From Branchiostoma lanceolatum (Eukaryota; Chordata; Leptocardii; Amphioxiformes; Branchiostomatidae), in NCBI RefSeq assembly GCF_035083965.1, contig NC_089739.1, positions 11,272,001 to 11,336,000 of the forward strand: a DNA stretch of 64,000 nucleotides. Direction: 5' to 3'. The notes under the pieces are model-generated. The model saw only the letters and a program-made list of their open reading frames with translations, had not been told where the DNA came from and did not search any database. Within the stretch, counting starts at the first letter, position 1. Each line of letters begins with the position of its first letter. Below, piece after piece: positions 12,263-26,800 of the stretch. A program made the translations under genes and the position numbers.

Positions 12263-14813
12263 TTAGAGTGAAAAGTCGGAGGGATCCACAAGGCATTTCT
12301 GTTGGCAGACCTCTACAGTTGCAGGGGCATCTGAAATGCAAAGTTACATGTAGTTAACATTTTTAACTTGTAAAGGTAAAGGAGAGCATGTCGAACTCAA
12401 AGAGTAATGCTTGGTTAAGATGAAGCATAACGCATTTTCATAGGTAACCGTTACGAATACTAATAGTGCAATGCGGCTTGAATATTGCTTGTTAATTGAG
12501 CCAAGCTCACCGGGTCACCTCTAACTCTTCTCAACAAGTGTGTTGGATTCTTTTACATGCAGAGGTTTGATGCTTGAGGCTTAAGCATTTCTCTGTCACA
12601 TGTTGAGCCAGACTATTTGGTAGGGAATAGATCGAATAAGTGAACAAAGCTTAAGAAAAGGACAGATGATCAGGCTAACTGTAAGAATGATTCTTAGTTT
12701 CTTACCCAGTGGGAAGAAGTCATCACGTCCCACGTCTCCGCGTGCACTTCCTACGGCCTGTCGTAGCGCCAGGAGGGCGGAGCACGACATCAGCAGGGGG
12801 GGTTCTCCACATGCTGGGGGGGGGGGGTAGAACAGAGTTGTTACTGACACACTTTAAAACTTTTACTCACCGAATCATGGTTCCACAACTGACTGACTGA
12901 CTGACTGAGTGATTGACTGACTAACTCACTCACTCTCACTCACTGACTCACTCACTCTCACTCACTCAATCTCTTTAACTTACTCACTCGCTCACTCTCA
13001 CTGACTCACTGACTCACTCACTCTCTCATTCACTCACTCACTCACTCACTCACTCACTCACTCACTCACTCACTCACTCACTCACTCACTCACTCACTCA
13101 CTCACTCACTCACTCACTCACTCACTCACCCTCTCAACCAACCAACCAACCAACCAACCAACCAACCAACCAACCAACCAACCAACCAACCAACCAACCA
13201 ACCAACCAACCAACCAACCAACCAACCAACCAACCAACCAACTAATAAACCATTAGTCAGTCAGTCAGTCAGTCAAGCAATCAACCTTAGTGTTCATGAC
13301 TTATCTGCATACTTATCCTTTGATCTTAGGCTAAATTTGAATTCGATTATGGCCTGAGCGTCTGACATTCAAAAATCTTTTGGGCTGCATTACTACAATA
13401 ATGGTGATAAAAAGATGTTCCAAATTCAATGATAAATTTGAGAAAGGAAAATTAGAAATTAAATTTCATTCTTGATGTACTTGATGTACTTGATGTATAG
13501 CACATAATATAAAGTGAGAGTCAATATTATATTAAGTGTATTCTAGTACATTGTAAGTCCATACCTTTGGACCTCAGTACTCCATGTGGGTTGGGGGCGT
13601 TGGGCAGCAAGGTCACACGAAGGTCAATCGGAATGTCTTTGGTGGTGGGAGGCTTGTACTCCTGTATAGGTAGAACATCTTCAAATGAAAAACTTCAAGA
13701 CGACTGTTCTTTCCTGTTACCTTAATAGTCATTTTTTTAAAAAGCCTCAGCACGCTTCTGGACAAATTACTTAAAGCTACAGTAACTGTAATGAAGGCTG
13801 TAATTTGGTAGAATTATCTGGTGACGTAATTATACATTGTTTGCATTCACTACATATTATGTATTGTCTACGCAAGATCACAGTTATGACTTATAATATC
13901 TTCATCAGCATCTGCAATAATAATCTAAAAAAATTCAGTAACAGCAAAGTCCAATCTCTTACGGAGGTAAAAAAGTGGAAAACAAAAATGACTTTGCCAA
14001 ATATTTCTCAAGCGCAAAATTTCGACATGCACTAAGTCACAGCTGTTTAAAAAATACCATTAGCAACCTGCAACTTTTAGACGACTTTTTGCATGCAGAA
14101 AAAATTTGCAAAATTGCATTAGCCAAAAAAAACAAATTTAAACAAGCTTGGTACTTTTAAAAATAATTTTGCAGAAAATTGGGTCCTGGCTTAGTTGTAT
14201 ATATTGTATTAAAATTTTTAATTAATTATTTCTAAAAAGTACCCATGTCCCATTGGTGATGAGTTGTCCAGTCTTCCTGTCATATCTACACTCCTCTGTG
14301 AGCCAGTACCCCAGTCCAAACACAAACCCTCCTTCAACCTGACCAACATCGATTTCTGGGTTCAGGCTGAAAATAGAAAATGTACTAGGTTTTAAGAGGT
14401 GGAGGTTAACATTGCAGACCTCTAAGGTATATCATGCTAAGTTATTAATGAGAACCAAAACACTCCACACAGTTCATTACGCACAGGCTGGTAGCTCCAA
14501 AGTAAAAACAATATTCATCATACAATTTTGTCATTGAATAATGCACCATAAGACAGAATAAGGACCATTGACTTGAAGGTCTCCAGAAACCATTTCTGTC
14601 ACATATGAGAGAGAGAGAGAGAGATAGAGATAGAGAGAGAAAGAGAGAGCAAGAGAGAGCAAGAGAGGGAGAGAAAGAGAGACAGAGAGAGCAAGAGAGA
14701 GAGAGAGAGAGAGAGCAAGACAGAGAGGAAGAGAGCAAGAGAGAGAGAGCAAGACAGAGAGGAAGAGAGCAAGAGAGAGAGAGAGAGCAAGAGAGAGCAA
14801 GAGAGAGAGAGAT

Positions 14814-14850
<37 letters not shown>

Positions 14851-17800
14851 CAGAGAAAGAGAAACACAGAGAGAAGCAAGAGTAAGTCAGAGAATAAGGC
14901 CCTCCATTTCTGACATAAACTAAATGTCAGAAAATGGTGTCACCTCACAAGAAAGAGACCCGTGAGTCACACCAACCTTTCTCCTGAGTCATGTATGATG
15001 TCGACCCGTGTGATCTCGCGCTCCCCCGTCAGCACGTCCAGTTCAACTTCGGTACAGGTTGCGCCCCAGACGCTGTACTGGGCACCTTCTACTGGGGGAG
15101 GGGGGTGCTCCCTGGGAATTACATGTTACAACAGCCTCAGTCAATACAGCAAAAATAAGCACCAGGAACAAATTCAAATTGTTCTATAAACCTTACCCAA
15201 TACTTTAAAAGCAGAAATGTTTACGGTGCGCTGATGAAGGTTAGACATCCAGGTAATACAAAACGTCAAATAAAAGTTACAAGCAACTGGATAAGATTTT
15301 GGAAATGGTCAGATGTTTCAAGTAGCATCCACTTCTTTTCGTCAGTGATGAGCTTGTAACAGCCTTAACTCCAACGACCAAATCCGGTATTCAAATTCAC
15401 AAGAGGTGTATTTGGCGCGCTCGAAATGCATTCTAAATATTCTATGGAAGTCCAATTGTGATAAATGTAGAAGCCCATGTGATATTACGCAAGTTCTCAC
15501 TCGGTCCGGAACACAAGTTCTGTATCAAACGTTTTTGCGGCCTACATGTAACTTGGGTAGCATAAATTCGGGATTTTTCCGATAATGGTTGACTGAAATC
15601 AATCTAGCAGAACAATAAAGCATCCTTTTTTTCTATTATTCTGTCAGTATCATGTACTATTCGTTCCATCCTTGGCTTGAGGAGAGTGCTATGGATATAG
15701 ACGTGTCCAAGTAAAGAAATACACGAAAAAACGGCCGTACCGTAGACATCAGGCCTACGGGAACAACCCGTGTGTTGAGTCGGTAGAACGTCACTCAAAG
15801 TCAACCCCCACCGTCATGGAAATTTGTACATTATTTATCGGGGCGTCAGCTGGATGCCGTAGAAATGGTAATACTACTATGTCCATGTGTTTCTGCTTGT
15901 GCTAAGAGCAAACTTTGAGGAAAATATCGCCATCAGTCCACTATCACACACATCATTTAGACAAAAAAGTGTTCCTCGCAAACGTTTGTCGTCTGCCGAA
16001 TAGCAGGATTCTGGGTAACGAATATGGTGGCGGGAAAATTCACCGTAGTACCATAGCCATTGATTGTAGCAACAAAGAGGAGTTTTGATTATTAATCACA
16101 CTTAGAGTCCAGTTGTAGGTTAGCAAAAGAGATTCTAATAAGTTGTATTGTAAATAATTGTGTTGAGCAGGAAGCGGATGTGACATTTGTCTTATAAACC
16201 AGCGAACAACTATGCAGTATAATTCTCCCACGAAGCCCTCAGACTGTGACAATAAGGACGGAGAGTTTTTGACGAAGCCAACTTCTAATGCATGGTTATC
16301 GAAGCTTTTCAGACAGTGTTCTGAATACGTTAGTCTGTCAAGTTTGCATTTCTAGCGGTATTACTGATGTTGCATCTAGCACATATCCCTAAATACCCCG
16401 TTTTCGAAAAATTCCGAATTTAAGTACCCCGCGAATTTAAGTACCCCGCGAATTTATGTTACCCAACGTTAGGCCCAGGTTTGACAAAATGTAAGATATA
16501 GAACATCAGTAGGTACCACCCACATGTATTTCTCGGACAGATCGACCCCCTTCCTGTGACACATGTTGATGAGTTCTGTCCATTTTGGAGCCCCGACCAT
16601 TTCCTGTCTGATGGGGTTGATCCTCTCATTCAGCCTCCGGCAACATTCAAGTACTCCCTGGAAAAAAAATGATTACTAAGCTAATGAAAATTTTTCTGCC
16701 TTAACTTGGGCAGACAACAAATTTTCAGTGGTTTATAATCATCACCTTACCTTTAGAGATACTCTTTTGTGTGGAATACTCAAATCATATACTGCAGTTA
16801 AGTAGTACCATACATCCTAAGAGCTGCCATTTTTGTTGGTACATGTGGGACTGGAAGGGTGAAAATAATCAGCATATGACTAGAGTAACGGTACGATGGT
16901 TTTATGTTTGGGGTTTTCGCACCGACCGTTTCAATGCAAACTTAAAACCACTGCGAACATTTTTGTCCAATACTGTAGCAGTAATAATGTGACTATGTAG
17001 CGCTGCTGCGAATTTAAAACCACCGCGAACACTCCATTTTTGCCTTAGCGCAAAATAAAAACCACGTGAACTTAAATGCATTTACTTGGGGTGAAGTCTA
17101 CCATCTCTGATTTCCTTGTCACAGTACATCCGTGAAAGTGGAGGTATTGTTTTCAGATTGTTTGTCTTGGTGCGTCTGCTAGTTTGTTCCTGCTGGCCCA
17201 GGTTCAAAGTTGGTCCAGGTTGCAGCAAATGGTGTTAAGTCCCATAGGAAGGCAGGGAAATGCACAGTCAGACAGAATTAGCAAGAAATTCACATCAACG
17301 CATAAGATATGATTTAAAAAAACGTATTTCACAGGGGTATGAAATCTTCTATTTCTTGCTTCAATAGTTGTGCCTGACCTACCTTGCAGTTGAGTTCACT
17401 ACTGACACTCCCCCCACTCACAGAGCTGTTGGCGCCGCTCAGTGAGTTGGTTGCCATGACGTGGACCGTCTCCATGGGAACCCCAAGCGTGGCGGCTGCC
17501 ACCTGCATCACCTGGAGTAACAACATAGAAAATTAGTTAACCTTCAGCCCGCTAAGGTAGCCGTTTGGCACCACATATGTATTGGTTATGGAGTTAGGCA
17601 GCAGAGAGGAGGTTAAAGGACCAGAACTTCAAATATTAGCTTGCCTTTACTTCATGTAGATCTAGATCACTTGTACTTAATTTCAATTGGCAACCAACAT
17701 ATCAATGGGAACATTAAGGAAATTTTATCTTTTGAATGATGACAATCACAAAATTTCCTGACTTTGCAGCAGCCAAAGAAAGGTTTGTTTTCATGTGAGG

Positions 17801-20800
17801 TCATCATTGTGTTCGCCGCCATGTTGGTGTCCCTATTTGCATGTCAGTAAACCATAACTTGTCAATGAGTGTTTTCTGACCTTTTAAAATCTTTTGACTC
17901 CCTCAAATAACCACTTCTAGATGTCTACAACTCAAAAGAATACTTATAAATTGCAAATAAAACGCTGTGTAAGAAATTATGTGTATGCCTCATGGGTACA
18001 ATCCATTGAAATGCAAATAGGGACACCAACATGGCTGTCAGCACTAATGCCTTCTTCGTTTATATGGAAAGTGAGTGAAAATGCTCTATGGGAACTCCAC
18101 AAGACCATTTTGCCACCCTGTTGTATGCTCTCTTGTCAGTGATTTGACTTCTCAGTGTCCTTTGTTTGTTACCTTTGTGTTGATGCCCTGTCCCATCTCA
18201 ATACCACCATGTGTGATGACCACAGAGCCATCGCTGTGGTAGATCGCCACGAACACCGTGAAGCGAAGAAATGACCAGTGGATTGGGTACCGGATAGGCA
18301 CCATAGACAGCCCTCTCTTCTTCCAACGGCTGGTCTGGAAGATACAATTATTTATATTTAATATACAATGAATTTGAATGGAAGAATACACATCATAGTC
18401 GGGTTTACGGAAAAAGCTGGCCTGTCTACCTGGCCTGTCTACCCTTGGCTGTCTACCATTGGCTGTCTACCCTTTGGTATGGATGGGGGTTTGGCATCTA
18501 ATTTGATTTTCTTGAGGAAAAGAAAATAAAGTGAGGTCAATTTTAGATGGTTCAATAGAAAAAAAAATAGATTAAGTCAAGACAGTATTGATGTAAAAGA
18601 GACAATAGCTCCTGTTGTTTTTGAAACTACAGGAGCTAAAGCTGGTTTGCTGCCAAGGCTAGGTCCCAAGTGCCAGACAGTTCTATGTACTTGCTACTAG
18701 TATTTAAACGTCTGTCGTGACTGTTTTCAAAGTCATACCTAGCTGCTTGAAGAACTGCTATTTGGTGTATCTTATACCTTGATTTCTAACCTTCACTTTG
18801 TAGATGTTAGTTTACAAAAGGGATTTATTGATCAACAATCAGGAATTAACATTGTATCATCAATTACAAAATACACTTTTAAAAGGAGGACCTAATCAAA
18901 ATGGTAAGAGTACAGACAGGGCACTATGTATGCACTTGTGAAGAAAAAAAAAGTTAAATTCACATTCGTACCTTGTTGAACTCTGCTATTTCCTCTTTGC
19001 GCCTCTGCACCTCAGCTGACTCAACAAGATCTGGAAAAAAGCACTCAGTCAGTATCATCTTCCTTACTAATACATGTAACTATTTTTATCACCTTTTCAT
19101 AACTTATGAAATGCCCATTGAAAAATCTATATCATCAACAACTTTAATTGAAACTTTAAACATGATTTGCAATGCTGTCAGACCAACTCTTGCAAACTGC
19201 AATGTTTTGAACTAGTCCAGTACAAATTGGACAAATTTAAGGTTTAAAATAGGCTTGTATGGCACAGTGTTGCATGTGAACTTTGTGAATATCTAAAAGC
19301 AAATTGTTAAGACAAAGAAATGACAAAACATTGACTTTTCGATCCTCCTGATTCTATAACAGAGGGCCTCTAAGACAGCAGAGCTTAGAAAAGGAAAAAA
19401 GAAGAGGATCGGTACCATCCCACAGTTGTTCCATGGTGTTGTCAGTTATAGGGTTGTCCAACAGTGTCCTGTGCCCTGTCTGGAACATGTTGAGTCTACG
19501 TAATTCCCCTGGATCCTTGTCTAGAGACGAGGCCACGTGGTCCATGATGTGTTCCATGAAGAAATGGGATGCAATAGCTCCTAAAAAATGGCAAGGAGGT
19601 CTTGAGGTTAGGGTTGTTGATTCAGAATGTAAAGGTTCTGGGTACAAATGCTAGCAGGCCTCAACGTTGTGCCCTTGGGAAATACACTTAACACGCTTTT
19701 GTGTGGCGTCGTGTGGCGTAATGGATAGAACATCCGACTGTCAAACAAGGGGACCCCAGTTCGAACCCGAGCTGCCCCCAGACATGTCTGAACATGCGCC
19801 CGGACGTTGTGCCCTTGGGAAAGGCACAAAAATTCCCTCACTTCACTCAGGTGTAAATGAGTACCTAGCTCTTCTACAGTTGGGGACGTCCTTCGGATAG
19901 GACGTTACATGGACGTCCTGTGTTTGGGGAGAGCCACACCCTGTGCATGTTAAAGAACCCACCACATCTTTCAAAAAAGAGTAGAGGCATGCCCCAATGT
20001 GCAATGGTCCAAACCTTACAGCTTGGATTGACCCGATACATGTCAATAATTGCCGGTTTGTCGGCATATGGATATACGTGGTCAGGAAGAACCTTACACC
20101 TATTTCCTCACTCAAAACAATGGGCTAGAGACGTTGGAGGTCCTCTAGGATGGAACATAAAGTTGGAGGTCTGCTTTTGAGAAGAGCCACACCTCAAGCA
20201 CGTTAAAGACCCCATGACAATTACACATTCCTTGTGTGAGTGGATCAAATCTTACAGTCCGGTCTTATGCAGCTAGTATTAACAAAACTATAAAACTGTA
20301 AACTAACACCTTTAGTTAGTGACCCTACCAATATCCAGTGTATATATTATCACCTGGTCAATCACTACTTAAAAATATCAGCACATACCGGTAGCATATC
20401 AGTTATTATCATTATCATCATTGAAGAATAACATTTTAATAGACCGATCCTGTGGAACACCATATCGAACGAATAGAAGACCCATAGAACCCCCTGTTCT
20501 ATTCAGCCCACCTCCGTCAAAAACAGCGTTGGCGGGGCAGAAATGGCACGTGTAAAGCAGGGTACGTATATCTGGGACAGGTTTTCCACTGTATTGGTTG
20601 ACTGCATGCTCAGAACAAAAACGAATTTAAAAAGAAAATAGATCGGGCACTCAAGGAGAGGAAGCTTGTACCACATGCTGACTACTACAAAGTACGCTAT
20701 AGCGCAGTGTTTCGTATCTTCAGTTACTGGTGTGTGAAACTGGTTAACTTGAAAGTGAACAGGGAAGTAAAAGGATGCATTTTAATTCTTAGTTACCAAA

Positions 20801-23800
20801 TAACATGCGGCTGTTATGCATGCAGTCAATACAGTGGGAACCCTGTCACAGATATATGAACCCTGTTTTACACGTGCATCGCCTGCTTGTCAGAAACTGG
20901 GCGCTGATGCCCACCGACAAGGGAAAGCTATGCGGCGCATACCACTTTAACATTGACCGAAAACATTACGCTCTCACCGCAACTACACCTACCCCCTCTT
21001 AAACAACTCTACCCGGTGGATACAGCCTTCAACAAAGAAGACATAGCATTCTTATTTGGCCCGCTCTGAAAGGGTTTCAGTGCCACAAAAGCTAAACCGA
21101 AGTCAGTGGCATTATTTTCAATCTAGCCGCGGCGGCCATGTTTGGTCCGTCAAACCCTGTTTTTGACGGAGGTGTTCGAAATCGAACAGGGGGCGTGGCT
21201 TTGGGATCGGTCTATTCAATCTATACCACTACCCTTGCAAAACTGTTGTCTAATGTAGCATTAATGCCGCACTACGAGCTCCTTAGCGGGGCACATTGGG
21301 CATTAATGCTGGATTCCCTCTGCTCCCTTTGGAACAGAGCATTAATGCCAGCATACACCCCTGTCCATTAATCATCATTTATCACCCAGTCTTCTTGGAC
21401 TGAAGGGGAAGTGGAAACCCTTTCTCCTGGCTGGTACCAGTGGGGGTGGTCACACCAAATTGACCCTCTGCCCCCTAACTACAGTCCACCCTTGTCAAAA
21501 ACCCCAGTTGTTGCAGGGTGCTAATGTATAGGTCAAGCATGACTAAAGGCCGTGGCAGAAAGCACTTATGCTGGAAAGATGCCAACTAATTGGTTCAAGC
21601 CTTGGTCCAAGGCATGGCTGCTAGGACATTGGGGGACTGGCATTTGGACAGCCATAATTACCATGAAATTACCATGGCAGTGTGCACTAACCAAGCATTA
21701 GTGCTGCATATGTATTTCTGGCATTAATGCTACATTAGACAACAGTTTGGCAAGGGTATAGTACTGAATTACAATATGAAAATATAAGACGTTTCAGATG
21801 TCCATCCAACATCTTTCATCAGTGATTGAAAGAATTAAAATTTGATTCTTCAATTTTCTGGATGACTAATATTCATAAACTTGATATCATCATCAATATC
21901 AAAGTGGATATGTATGTTGACTCCGGGGACAATTAACTTTGGTTGTGTGTGTGTGTGTGTTTGTGTGTGTGTGATACAATGTACATGTTACACCTTATGA
22001 CAGTTTATTAGTTATTGCAAACAAACAACAATATCGAAGAGTGCTGCAGCTCAAAATAAGGTAATTTCTATCAATCTATACTTTTGAAATTCTTGAAGCA
22101 AAAGGCACACATACCTGGAGCCCTAGTATAGGTGGTACTGGCTATGTTGGTCTTGCAGCCTGTTCCAATGTACCGCCAGTTAGGACAGAAATAGACTGCA
22201 TACAAGACAGAAAAGATTCCATATGGATAATGCTACAAAAAAAAGTCATGTATTCTACCTGGCCAAAAATATTTTAGGGCAATGTCTCCAAAAACATTAC
22301 TGTAAATTCATTTATGTTTGTGGTATTTAGCATGAATCAAATTGAATTTTACATGCTACTTATAACAACTAGTATACGATATTGATAATTTTGATTTTCT
22401 ACCGTTAAAAAGTATATTAATCTACTACTCATTATGGATGTTAAATTGATGGTGCCTTTCTATCTAAACTAACCACTTTGAAAGGATATATACATACATA
22501 GCAGCTTTGAATGATATAAAGCAAAATGGCTGCTTTCTTTAACCCTTAGCACACTGAATAAGATATTTGGCTATCATTTCTATGTTGGTTATGGGAGAAG
22601 GTTAAATTGAAGGCTAAGTGTACTATGTAAAAGGTTCTGATAAACATTTTGAACTTTAAAAATTACAGGGGAGATCTTATCAACTCTAAAATTTACCACT
22701 ATCAGCAAAATCCAGTGCATGATCCAGGCAAGTGTCTGAGGAAGAACAGCCATCGTTCTCATAAAGGTGGAAGTCTACACCAAGTAACTTTCCATCATCA
22801 TCAAATCCTACCTAAACAATAGAAAAACAACAATGAGATGCCACCAACAAGTGTGAAGAAAACACTGTAAAATCTATATATTGAATGATTGTTTAACATC
22901 TCTTCCAATAGTACTTTCAATGTAGGCTTTTACTCATTTTTTATGAATCACATAACATAAATTCATTATATTTTGAGGGGGTTCAATTTTTTAGGCAGGA
23001 GGGGAAAGACGGTTATTATCTTTAGGTATTTCAAGTTTGCAGTTAAAACAATTCTTTTGTTTTTTCAATTTTTTTTTCATTTGCAAGTTCTTGCCTGAGG
23101 GCTAACTGCAACATGAAACAATGCATAGTAAGGGTATACTGTACAGATAGTGCATGTTAACAAGTGGAAGAAATGGCTCTTCTAAGAACTACTACGGAAT
23201 ACTATCTATGCTTTTTGGGTTTGACTTCTTTTTTTGGAAGCAGTGGAAGATGAAGTGTCCCATTTTTTTTTGTAATGAGTGGGTTTTGGGAGGTTAACAG
23301 GGTTCTAGTTTTCTTTTTGTCAGTAAACGTTTGGAAATTGTGCTAAGTTTTGGTGGCTTCTTTAAAAAGCTATTTTCTTTCCTGATCATTGAAGGGGCAG
23401 TTTGAGATAGAATGTATTTCGTCTTCCACCGCTTTTGACATACAGTAGTTACAAAAACAATACACCACTGTGGTACAGTAGGAATAAAATATTGAAATGC
23501 CTATCTGCAGTATCATGAACTAGCAGTGGATAGGTCACGGCAAAAGGCACAAAGATAAACTTATAGATAGACATACAGCCCGTCCTATTATAGGCAAGGC
23601 CAGGGCCACAATGTTAAATCTGTGCACTTGCAAAGTACATTTGTTCTCAATGCAGCTTGCATGGGCATACAATCTCCAGGACCATGTACAGAATCAGTGT
23701 GATTATTGTCTGCAAACCTGACTTACTTTGTATTTTCCCAAATAAGGAGCCCTCTTCCCTATGACCTCCATGTTGGAGCTCAGACTCATAGAAAGGCAAA

Positions 23801-26800
23801 CAGGCCTGGGGGAAAAACAGAGTAAAAAGTGCATTTAGTAAACCTCTATCTGTAGTCAATGTGCTTACTAATAGCTTTTTGAAACATATACTGAGCTGGT
23901 ACAATGGATTATTCTGAACAATCCAAAATGAAATAGTACTCAATATTTTGCTTCAAAACAGACATTATGTGGCCTCAAACAATTACCCATAATTCAAGAC
24001 TGTGATTCCATTACAAAAGTGTACATTGTATTCTACTTCTAAGAAACACCCCCTGTGACTGTAAAAGATTTTCTACCCTATATTTGCACACAAAGTGTGA
24101 CATCAGCAATGGGTCAAAGGTGCCTGGCAGTTTGTAATAGCCCCCGTCTCGGTCATTTTAGCTCGAGAAGGATCAGAGGATTAATAGCAAGCTTGTTGAC
24201 AGGTTCTTTACTTTGAGTACAGAAATATAATATGAAATCTCTATTATCATTATTATCATTATTATAATAATGATAAAACCCCACCTGTTGAGGACGTGAG
24301 CGGCAACAGCACAGGCACTGGCAGGGATACAGGAGCAGTTCAGCTTACCCCCAAACCCTCCTCCTACTCTCTTCACTGACACGTATATCCTGCAATCACA
24401 TACAAATATTGGTGGCTAAGTTTTCAGGACCAACATGCTAATTTCAAGTAACATCTTAACGACATCTAAAACATTGTAGGTAAAGCCTTTTATACATCAA
24501 ATTTCATGATAATCTTATGCACATTCATTAAGTAAAAATCCACACCCTGATGTAAGAATTACATAATTTAGTTGATTATAACATAAAACACTGTAACTTT
24601 CCAAAAACAGTAACTGTTGTTTCCAGCAAAATCAAAATGTCTCTCTCCGTGGTGCTGAAGTCACAGTGATTGATAACAATAAGGATCTAATGGAAGGCTA
24701 GGAAGTTTGATGGATCATTGCATGGATTTGCTTCTGGGTAAAAGTACTGATGAACCATATATAATTTTGCATTCTAGAAACAACGTTGGAAATTATAGCT
24801 TGTAAGTTTGATGCCTATTAATTGCACAATTTTCTCAAAAATACTCTTTTTTTCTGTCTCTTATATATCAATTTCTACTAATATGTACTTTCTTCCAAGT
24901 CATACCGATATGAATCTAGTGAATGATGCAAACATTGAATGAATGAATTGATGTTCATTGTCATACCTGTGTGCAGCCAGCCCTGTTGCCTGGGACACTG
25001 CATTCTGTACAGTGTCAAGGGCCTGGGTAGATGACTGCACTTCCATCCCATCCTCCAAGGGGGTGCACCTGCACACCTGTGTCTCCATGTAGAAGTGGTA
25101 CTGACTGTCACATGACACTTCCCCTGTCACTACACGAGAGGCTGCAGCTATGGCACCTGTGGTGAGGGATTAAGTAGTAACTAATTCCAATTTTTGTACA
25201 TATAGAATACTACACAGGGTATTTTGTATCATCCGAGGTTCCAGCCCGACCGCGGGTAGGATCACCCGACGGCCGTAGGCCGGAGAGCGATTCGAACCGT
25301 GGGAGGGCTGGGACCGAGGGTGATGCTGAATACACCGTGTTGTATTTTATTAATGTCAAACCCACCCGAGAAAACAGTCACATTTCAATGCGAAATGCGC
25401 TAGAAGTTGAGAAAAGTTGGTGTCCTAGAGCAAAATAATTGTAACAGCCGCACATTCCAACGCCCGATTCCAGTATTCAAATTTCCGACAGCAACACACT
25501 AGGCGCACTCGAAATGCATTCTAAATATTTTATGGAAGCCTGTGTGATAATGCAAAGTTATCACCCAGTCCGGAACACCCGTATCGAACGTTTAGCGGCC
25601 CGGGTATGACATAAAGTGTTCTTATCATTCAGAGCTGTCATTTGCACACTCTAAGCAGTTGCTACAGTTCTTTAGAGTGTTTAGAAAGTGTCACATTTTA
25701 AGCATGTCACGGATCGTACCACAAACACACACAAATTGTATACCCAAGTTTATGCTGGCTTCAAACAAATGGAATCTGTTTGTAATCACAATCATCAAGT
25801 TCAAGGCTGATGCATTATTTCAGATGGGGATGTAATGCCGGCGGCACTATGTATGAGGGAGCTTTAAATGGCATCAAACCTCTACATGTGAAAGAACTCA
25901 ACACTGTTTACTTAGCAAGAAGAGTAGGGGTGACTCCGTATGCTTGGCTGAATACGCGAGCCTTAGCAAAGCCACATTGCACTACTAGCTAACAGAAAAG
26001 CGCCATTATCCATTCTCAGTTTGAGGTCGCCCGCTTTAACGTAACCTAGTTTTCAACTAATGTTTCTTTTTAAATCTGACCTTCAGCATCCCCCTTGATG
26101 ACCTCTTGATCATTACTAGGGAAGAAAGACTGCGCAGCTATGGCGTCTTGGATGGTGAGGATGGGGGGTTTCAGGTCAGTGTAGGTCACCTTCACAGCCT
26201 TAGCCATGGCGTCAGCATGGGACTGGGTGTCTGGAATATAAACAAATATGATTTTTCAATTCACTGAGTACTCATAGTAAATTGGAGGTCTACACTAGGA
26301 AATGTTTATAACCTTAAAAATACACCTGTTACCGTGAATTCAAGTACAATGTATCAGGATTATTATTCAATGAGACTTATTTACCATTTCCCCCCCCCAA
26401 AAAAAAAAAAATTGTTGTCACTTGATCTAATAAAAAAACTTTTAAAATCAAATTCTTGTTGAAAATATGAAAGGAAACTCTGTCTTCATTGAATACAAAA
26501 TTCCTAAAACAGCTCTCTCATTAATTGGTAAATGCACAGTCACATAATCCCACTAATGAAGACCTGTGAAAATTTAAATACTGAAGACTTGAAGGCAATC
26601 AAAAATCATATACCTGCGACAACTAGAGCTACAGGCTGTCCAGCATACAGCACCTCCCCACTGCACAGGATCTGTTGGTGAAAAGGTTCTCATTGGTTAA
26701 TGCTGTGAACTAATTTTTGAGCAAGCAGGAGAAAGCTTCTATATCTAAAGTAAAGACACAATTTAGATATACTACATGTACAAAATGTACAGTACATGGT

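Noticed and set aside
14445-14913. Overlapping long frames rich in Arg/Glu or Ser/Leu
   Set aside because: Products of the (GA)n tract inside an oxidase intron, open in several frames at once.
16376-16460. Short repeats GAATTTAAGTACCCCGCG as a possible regulatory array
   Set aside because: Only two to three imperfect units, more likely a worn part of the TACTGTAAATT-type repeat family; not enough to call.
18415-18480. GGCCTGTCTACC repeats near exon 26
   Set aside because: Four short imperfect units in an intron; probably simple slippage, with no sign of function.
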